A DNA stretch of 18,141 bases from Paenibacillus sp. FSL H7-0331 (GTDB taxonomy: Bacteria; Bacillota; Bacilli; Paenibacillales; NBRC-103111): NCBI RefSeq assembly GCF_001956045.1, contig NZ_MRTH01000067.1, positions 1-18,141 on the forward strand. The letters are read 5' to 3'. Positions 13,680 through 18,141 of the stretch are shown here, piece by piece (the first letter of the stretch is position 1; the number at the start of each line of letters is the position of its first letter). Under the pieces are notes generated by a model. It saw only the letters and a list, made by a program, of their open reading frames with translations. It made no database searches and had not been told where the DNA came from. The translations under genes and the position numbers were made by a program.

Positions 13680-14984
13680 TTGAACAGAACATTTAATGCC
13701 GCACTCATCTTGAGTATTGTACTCAGTCTCGTACTGACAGCCTGCGGTTCAAGCACTAATGGCATTACAAATAACGAGAAAGACGTTACTTTGCGCTTCT
13801 ACAGCTATATTCTTGGCAATGCCGTGGCTGGGGCAGGCGCACAGAAGCTCATCGACGAATTCGAAGCCGCCCATCCTCACATTCATATCGAGGGGGTGCC
13901 GGTGCCGGTCGGCGATCTCCTTAGCCGCGTACAGGCCGATACAGCCGCAGGAACACCGCCCGATGTGGCGCAACTGGGTTTCGGCTGGATGGACTTAATC
14001 GTTAATGGCTTAGGTGCCGTTCCGCTCGAATCACTGACCACTACAGACGACTGGAATAAAAACTTCGAAGGCTTCTCCGCCAAGGGACTTGAGCTTGGCA
14101 AGTACAATAACCAGACTTACGGCCTTGCGTTCACGTTCAGCACGCCGGTTCTGTTCTATAACGCGAATCTGTTCCTCAAAGCAGGGCTGGACCCGGAGAA
14201 ACCGCCAGCTACATGGCAGGAGGTTGAGCAGGCTGCACTGCAAATCAAGAGCAAGACGGGAGCAGAGGGTTTCCATTATTCTGGACTGTCGCCGTCTACC
14301 GGGGACTGGATTGTCCAATCTCTGATCGGCAGCAATGGAGGAGCCGTTCTGTCTAACGATCGTAAGATGCTGCAATTCGACTCCCCGGAGGCGATAGGAG
14401 CCATCCAGATGTGGAGAGGGCTTGTAGATAGTGGTGCCCATGACAAAATGAATGACGTAGAAGCGATGGAAACGATGTCGCAAGGGAAGCTTGGCATGTT
14501 CGTGATGACAAGCGCCGTGCAAGGGTCGTTACTGAAAGGCGCGAAAGGAACAGGATGGGAGCTTCGTGCCGCTGAGATGCCGGCATTCGAAGGGAAGGCG
14601 ACGAAGCCGACGAACTCGGGAAGCGCGCTGTTCATCCTGTCCAAGGATACGGAGAAGCAGAAAGCGGCTTGGGAATTCATGAAATTCGTGACGAGCGAGC
14701 GCGGGTACACCATTATTACATCCGAAATCGGATACTTGCCGATGCGTACATCGATTTTGGAGGATCCGAAATATTTAAAGGAGTGGGCAAAGGAAAATCC
14801 GCTTATTCAACCGAATATCAGTCAACTGGAGCGGTTGACGCCTGCGATCGCTTACCCGGGAGCGAATTTCAGCCAGATTTCCACGATTCTGATGAACGCG
14901 ATACAGAGCTCGGTTCTGACCAATGCAAACGTTGCGAAGAGGATGCAGGATGCGCAGGTTCAGGCGCAGAAGCTGATGCCATGA
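13680..14984 (+). CDS. ABC importer solute-binding lipoprotein (family 1)
   Basis: A 434-residue extracellular receptor anchored by lipid. The signal peptide MNRTFNAALILSIVLSLVLTAC ends in the lipobox LTAC, with Cys22 as the modified residue. The mature part has the family 1 (MalE/UgpB-like) pattern: LRFYSYILGNAVAGAGAQKLIDEFEAAHP, then DVAQLGFGWMDLIVNG, TYGLAFTFSTPVLFYNANLF, QGKLGMFVMTSAVQGSLL and the C-terminal LFILSKDTEKQKAAWEFMKFVTSERG. The start is TTG at 13680, with AGGAGG at 13667-13672. It captures the substrate and delivers it to the two permeases. The fold usually binds sugars or glycerol-3-phosphate-like solutes; the phosphatase genes around it favour a phosphorylated substrate, which is an inference. 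Confidence 0.93.
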   Translation: MNRTFNAALILSIVLSLVLTACGSSTNGITNNEKDVTLRFYSYILGNAVAGAGAQKLIDEFEAAHPHIHIEGVPVPVGDLLSRVQADTAAGTPPDVAQLGFGWMDLIVNGLGAVPLESLTTTDDWNKNFEGFSAKGLELGKYNNQTYGLAFTFSTPVLFYNANLFLKAGLDPEKPPATWQEVEQAALQIKSKTGAEGFHYSGLSPSTGDWIVQSLIGSNGGAVLSNDRKMLQFDSPEAIGAIQMWRGLVDSGAHDKMNDVEAMETMSQGKLGMFVMTSAVQGSLLKGAKGTGWELRAAEMPAFEGKATKPTNSGSALFILSKDTEKQKAAWEFMKFVTSERGYTIITSEIGYLPMRTSILEDPKYLKEWAKENPLIQPNISQLERLTPAIAYPGANFSQISTILMNAIQSSVLTNANVAKRMQDAQVQAQKLMP

Positions 14985-15973
14985 ACAAGCAGACGTCTGT
15001 AACCGTTCGGCCAAGCAAAGGAAGTCGGGAGCAAGTAACCTTTCGGTCCAAGCCCACAGGGAAAGCAAATTCAGTGCTGGTTTCCCGAATCCTTCGCTTG
15101 TTGCAGCCTTACCTGTATGTATTGCCCGCGATGCTCTGCGTAGGTTTTTGGTTATATCGGCCGCTGCTTCAGACGGTCCAGCTCAGCTTCTACGAATGGA
15201 ACCTGCTGCCAACGACACCTAAGAAATTCGTCGGGATGCTTAACTATGAACGTATCGTTAACCTGCCTGACATGCATACGGCAATCAGCAATTCCTTGAT
15301 CTATATGATCGGTATCCTTCCGTTCTCCTTGGTCATTCCGCTGGTAATCGCAATCGGCACCGAACGGTTCAATGGCAGGGCAAAGAACGTATACAGGATG
15401 CTCGTCTTTTTTCCTATGATCATGGCACCCGTAGTGGCTTCTATCATCTGGAATTGGATGCTACACCCGCTGAATGGAATCGTAAACCAAGCCTTGAAGA
15501 GCGGATTCCATCTCAGCGATCCGATCCGGTTTCTATCCGATGAGAGGTTTGCGATCTGGACGATCCTGTTGATTACCGGTTGGAAAATGATCGGGTTCAG
15601 CACGTTGATATTTTCTGCCGCTTTGACAGGCATCAGCAAGGATTACTATGAGGCGGCGATGATCGACCGTGCGAGCAGATGGCAGATTGTCCGCTACATT
15701 ACGCTTCCGCTTCTATCGCCATTCCTTATTTTTATCCTGATGCTCAGTATATTGTTCTCGTCAGAATGGAGCTTCGCTTATATTAACGTACTGACGCAAG
15801 GCGGACCTTCTAATTCGACCATTAACATCTACTATTTGTTATGGAATTACGGCTTCAAGTCGTTCTCGATCGGCTGGGGCTCGGCTTCTGCTGTCCTGTT
15901 CTTCGTTGTCTTCGGCTTTATTGCTTGGCTGCTGACCAAGCTTAGCAACCGCTATTCGTTCTATGACGAATAA
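14981..15973 (+). CDS. ABC importer permease 1 (UgpA/MalF-like)
   Basis: A 330-residue inner-membrane permease. About 45 N-terminal hydrophilic residues precede six transmembrane segments; the family features are QPYLYVLPAMLCVGFWLYRPLL, FVGMLNYERIV, VYRMLVFFPMIMAPVVASIIWNWML and the EAA loop YYEAAMIDRASRWQIVRYITLPLLSP that contacts the ATPase. The start chosen is ATG at 14981, which overlaps the stop of the binding-protein gene (ATGA); the frame is open further upstream but only within that gene. Its 3' end abuts the second permease gene. No ATPase gene is present in the window, so the pair must use a shared MsmX/UgpC-type ATPase encoded elsewhere, as is common in Bacillota carbohydrate importers. 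Confidence 0.92.
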   Translation: MNKQTSVTVRPSKGSREQVTFRSKPTGKANSVLVSRILRLLQPYLYVLPAMLCVGFWLYRPLLQTVQLSFYEWNLLPTTPKKFVGMLNYERIVNLPDMHTAISNSLIYMIGILPFSLVIPLVIAIGTERFNGRAKNVYRMLVFFPMIMAPVVASIIWNWMLHPLNGIVNQALKSGFHLSDPIRFLSDERFAIWTILLITGWKMIGFSTLIFSAALTGISKDYYEAAMIDRASRWQIVRYITLPLLSPFLIFILMLSILFSSEWSFAYINVLTQGGPSNSTINIYYLLWNYGFKSFSIGWGSASAVLFFVVFGFIAWLLTKLSNRYSFYDE

Positions 15974-15983
15974 GGAGTGGAAA

Positions 15984-16802
15984 ATGATGCGTTTATTAAA
16001 TCCCCGTTCTATCGGGAAACATGCGGTTATGATTTTCTTGAGCTTGTTCGCGGTGTTCCCCTTCTATTGGATGATTGTCTCTTCCTTCAGGCCGGAAGGG
16101 GAAATATATTCGGCATCGCTTCTTCCCAAGCATTGGACGTGGAGCAACTATGAGTACGCTTTTCAATCGATACCCGTCCTGAGCATGCTTAGCAACACCG
16201 CTGTCATGTCCATCGTGCAGACGGTATGTCAATTAGGTATGGCTTTACTGGCGGCTTACGCCTTTGCCCGTTGGGTGTTTCCCGGATCGCGCGTGATGTA
16301 CATGCTGTTCGCGCTTACCTGGCTCATTCCGTTCCAGGTGACGATGATTCCGAACTATGTACAAATATCCGCATGGGATTGGCGCAATACGCTCCTAGGC
16401 TTGATCGTGCCCAATATGGTATCGGCGTTCGCGATTATGTCCATGACGCAATCCTTCAGGGCTTTTCCGAAGGGGATCATTGAGGCGGCGTGGGTGGATG
16501 GAGCATCGAGCTGGTCGATCCTCTGGCGGATGTTCGTGCCGAATATGCGGGCGCCGATTGCTTCTCTTGGGATTCTGCTGTTCATTAATTCGTGGAACGA
16601 ATACTTTTGGCCGCTCTTGCTGACGAATAAGCTGGAGAAGTCGGTCATCCAGATCGGCCTGCAAATGTTCATGTCCAGTGATGCGAATGCCTGGGGACCT
16701 CTGATGGCGGCTGCCGTCATTACGAGCCTTCCTATATTAATCGTATACCTCGTTCTTCAGCGTCAGATCATCGAATCTTTTGTGAAAATGGGACTAAAAT
16801 AA
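15984..16802 (+). CDS. ABC importer permease 2 (UgpE/MalG-like)
   Basis: A 272-residue inner-membrane permease forming the second half of the channel. It has about six transmembrane segments and the family marks FPFYWMIVSSFRPEGEIY, WSNYEYAFQ, LAAYAFARWVFPG and the EAA loop GIIEAAWVDGASSWSILWRMFVPNMRAP, then INSWNEYFWPLLL. AAGGAGTG at 15972-15979 favours ATG at 15984 or 15987; an in-frame ATG at 15963 inside the previous gene is also possible. It is followed 23 bp later by the phosphatase gene, in the same operon. Confidence 0.92.
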   Translation: MMRLLNPRSIGKHAVMIFLSLFAVFPFYWMIVSSFRPEGEIYSASLLPKHWTWSNYEYAFQSIPVLSMLSNTAVMSIVQTVCQLGMALLAAYAFARWVFPGSRVMYMLFALTWLIPFQVTMIPNYVQISAWDWRNTLLGLIVPNMVSAFAIMSMTQSFRAFPKGIIEAAWVDGASSWSILWRMFVPNMRAPIASLGILLFINSWNEYFWPLLLTNKLEKSVIQIGLQMFMSSDANAWGPLMAAAVITSLPILIVYLVLQRQIIESFVKMGLK

Positions 16803-16825
16803 ATCGAACAGTAGAGGGTATTGCT

Positions 16826-17602
16826 ATGAATATTACGAGAAAAAATAGAGTCATTGCTTTAGAAGGCGCTGTCAACTTCCGCGATATGGGCGGATATCAG
16901 GTTGCAGACGGCCGTACGGTCAAATACGGGCTCTTGTTCCGTTCGGACCAATTGGGAGGATTGACCGGGCAGGATCTGCAAATCGTGAGCGGCTTGAGGC
17001 TGAGAACAATATTGGACTATCGCAGCGAAGGTGAGGCTGAGCGCAGTCCGACGCCTGCACTTGAAGGTGTCGATTATCGGAGGCTGGAAGCAAGTCCACT
17101 CGCAGCTCTGACGAATATGCATGCGGATAAGGATGCGCTGACGAGAGGTATCATCGATCGGGAGACGATGATTGAACTTTATAAGCGGCTTCCGTTCGCC
17201 AACCCGGCTTATCGGTTCCTTATCGATGCGATGGCGCATCCCGACACTGAGCGGCCTGCTCTGCTACATCATTGCGCGGGCGGCAAGGACCGAACGGGGG
17301 TTGGCGCTGCATTGATGCTTAAGCTACTGAATGTATCCGATGAGGTCATTATGGACGATTACTTGCTCACGAATGAAACGCTAGGACCGAAAGCCGCGCT
17401 AATGCTGGAGCAGCTGGATGAGCAGCTAACCCCTCTTCAAAGGGAGCATTTGTGTGATACGTTCGTTGCGTCGGCGGATTATTTGAACGCCGCTTTAGAG
17501 GAGATAGGAGCTGTTTACAAGAGCTGGGACGACTATTTCGAGCAGGAGTTCGGTATTACGGCGGAGATGCGGGCGCGGATTGTTGAGAATTATTTGGAGT
17601 AA
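16826..17602 (+). CDS. Tyrosine-protein phosphatase-like enzyme (Y_phosphatase3 / LipA-type)
   Basis: A 258-residue cytoplasmic cysteine phosphatase. The N-terminal family block is GAVNFRDMGGYQVADGRTVKYGLLFRSDQL (about 14-43), followed by ILDYRSEGEAER and the P-loop HCAGGKDRTGVG with nucleophile Cys150 and Arg156 (C-x5-R). Family members dephosphorylate tyrosine, phosphoinositides or other small phosphate esters. The start ATG has AGAGGG 7 nt upstream. As last gene of the phosphoesterase-ABC operon it most likely removes phosphate from an imported compound rather than acting as a signalling phosphatase; this is an inference from context. A strong terminator follows. Confidence 0.93.
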   Translation: MNITRKNRVIALEGAVNFRDMGGYQVADGRTVKYGLLFRSDQLGGLTGQDLQIVSGLRLRTILDYRSEGEAERSPTPALEGVDYRRLEASPLAALTNMHADKDALTRGIIDRETMIELYKRLPFANPAYRFLIDAMAHPDTERPALLHHCAGGKDRTGVGAALMLKLLNVSDEVIMDDYLLTNETLGPKAALMLEQLDEQLTPLQREHLCDTFVASADYLNAALEEIGAVYKSWDDYFEQEFGITAEMRARIVENYLE

Positions 17603-17636
17603 GACTCTTGGGATTTAATTCCATGATTTGAGCAAA

Positions 17637-17681
17637 AGAACCTTAAAAACCACAGTGAAAGTGGCGTTTAAGGTTCTTTTT
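17637..17681 (+). terminator. Terminator of the phosphoesterase-ABC-phosphatase operon
   Basis: AAGAACCTTAAA (17637-17648) pairs perfectly with TTTAAGGTTCTT (17667-17678), with an inner CCAC/GTGG stem, and runs into TTTTT. It starts 35 bp after the phosphatase stop. Confidence 0.9.
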
Positions 17682-17789
17682 CATCCTGATTTGTCATCGT
17701 CCCGATCATCATTATCATCGTTATCATTTTCGTCATGCCGATCATGATCGATTAAGCTAGCAGCGGCAACCTCTACTTCGGCCGTTCTG

Positions 17790-17865
17790 TTACATCGATC
17801 GACTTGCGCAGATCCGTAAACCAAGTAGACGGTGTGAACACGCGATAGCGTACACAGTCCTTTGT
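17790..17865 (-). pseudogene. IS66-family tnpB (orf2) relic, frameshifted
   Basis: On the minus strand one frame reads LCTLSRVHTVYLVYG and the adjacent frame then reads FTDLRKSIDVTERPK. Joined, they give the TnpB start typical of IS66 elements (RV..VYLV.G.TDLRKSID). A small deletion near 17812-17820 disrupts the frame, and nothing recognisable follows; one frame continues into an Asp-rich, low-complexity run (to about 17690) that is probably not part of it. The recognition rests on about 25 residues. Confidence 0.5.
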
Positions 17866-17895
17866 CGGGTGACAAGAACAATGTCCGAATGAAGT

Positions 17896-17917
17896 CCACG
17901 GAAACCGTGGGCTTTTT
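17896..17917 (+). terminator. Short hairpin with T run
   Basis: CCACGG (17896-17901) / CCGTGG (17905-17910) with loop AAA, followed by GCTTTTTAG. It has the form of an intrinsic terminator on the plus strand, but no intact gene precedes it; it may belong to the decayed insertion element. Confidence 0.6.
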
Positions 17918-17921
17918 AGTT

Positions 17922-17969
17922 ATCGGATCAAGTTCTTGTCATTTTGCGATGACAAGAACTTGATCCGAT
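17922..17969. repeat. Perfect 21-bp inverted repeat
   Basis: Positions 17922-17942 and 17949-17969 are exact reverse complements (core CAAGTTCTTGTCAT / ATGACAAGAACTTG) around the 6-nt loop TTTGCG. There is no T run on either side, so it is not a standard terminator. TGACAAGAAC also occurs a third time at 17870-17879. Confidence 0.9.
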
Positions 17970-17972
17970 TTC

Positions 17973-18032
17973 CGACAAGCAGTTAACTGACCTATAACTT
18001 GTCGTTAAATTAACAGGGAGGATAGTGGGACA
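17973..18032 (+). repeat. Dispersed repeat, copy 8 (hairpin plus right core)
   Basis: CGACAAG (17973-17979) / CTTGTCG (17998-18004) forms a hairpin, followed by the core AACAGGGAGGATAGTGGGA (18012-18030), which matches the reference right core AACGGGCAGGATAGTTGAA at 15 of 19 positions. The order hairpin then core and the orientation match the other copies. The remaining 110 bp to the window end show no gene. Confidence 0.6.
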
Positions 18033-18141
18033 AACAAGCTGAACTATATAAATACACAAGAGGGTCTGCGCTTCTATCATGGATTATAATTAATTAGTAA
18101 CATGAAAATGAAATAATTTCTCTTAAATTAACTGTATAAGG

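Noticed and set aside
14031..14713. Long minus-strand ORFs across the solute-binding protein gene
   Set aside because: Shadows of a GC-richer coding gene whose sense frame is unambiguous.
17681..17899. 72-codon minus-strand ORF with an Asp-rich tail as an intact gene
   Set aside because: It contains only half of an IS66 TnpB signature before a frameshift; the Asp-rich end is a reading of a simple ATCAT-type repetitive stretch.
95..18032. CRISPR array
   Set aside because: The repeats are hundreds to thousands of bases apart, contain their own hairpins and flank genes, with no regular spacers or cas genes.

Overview
The window looks like an accessory, mosaic stretch of a Gram-positive Bacillota chromosome, most likely Paenibacillus or a close relative. 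The reasons are strong AGGAGG-type ribosome binding sites, TTG and GTG starts, a copper-amine-oxidase-type stalk protein, a carbohydrate-type ABC importer without its own ATPase, and relics of a short serine recombinase and an IS66 transposon gene. The assignment to genus is an inference.

Layout. Positions 1-5230 hold a string of single-gene units: a small membrane protein, a divergent HxlR regulator / F420-type NAD(P) oxidoreductase pair, a secreted stalk-domain protein, a tyrosine recombinase and a GrpB-family protein. Positions 5270-8760 hold a TetR regulator and a decaying detoxification cluster: an intact aldo/keto reductase, half an MFS transporter, a two-domain carboxymuconolactone decarboxylase-like protein and a lipoprotein reduced to its signal peptide. 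Positions 8766-10511 (minus strand) encode a TPR-SMI1/KNR4-Imm51 protein, probably a polyimmunity protein. Positions 10807-12000 hold a broken serine recombinase and gene debris. Positions 12029-17602 are an ordinary, well-formed locus: a GntR regulator, then a metallophosphoesterase, a solute-binding lipoprotein, two permeases and a tyrosine-type phosphatase. It is probably a scavenging system for a phosphorylated small molecule. The end (17603-18141) has terminators, an IS66 relic and a perfect 21-bp inverted repeat.

The most interesting signal is a family of short repeats punctuating the window. The complete form has two direct copies of a roughly 19-nt core (AACGGGTACGATAGTTGAA / AACGGGCAGGATAGTTGAA) flanking a hairpin, with core starts 59-74 bp apart. 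Clear or degenerate copies lie near 98, 513-601, 2356-2467, 3537-3577, 4494-4539, 5154-5231, 10714-10806 and 17973-18030. All eight have the same orientation. In the first 5.2 kb they fall in the gaps between one- or two-gene units, usually just downstream of a plus-strand gene, and a tyrosine recombinase gene sits among them. This resembles an integron-like or dif-module-like gene-cassette array, although mobility is not demonstrated by the sequence.
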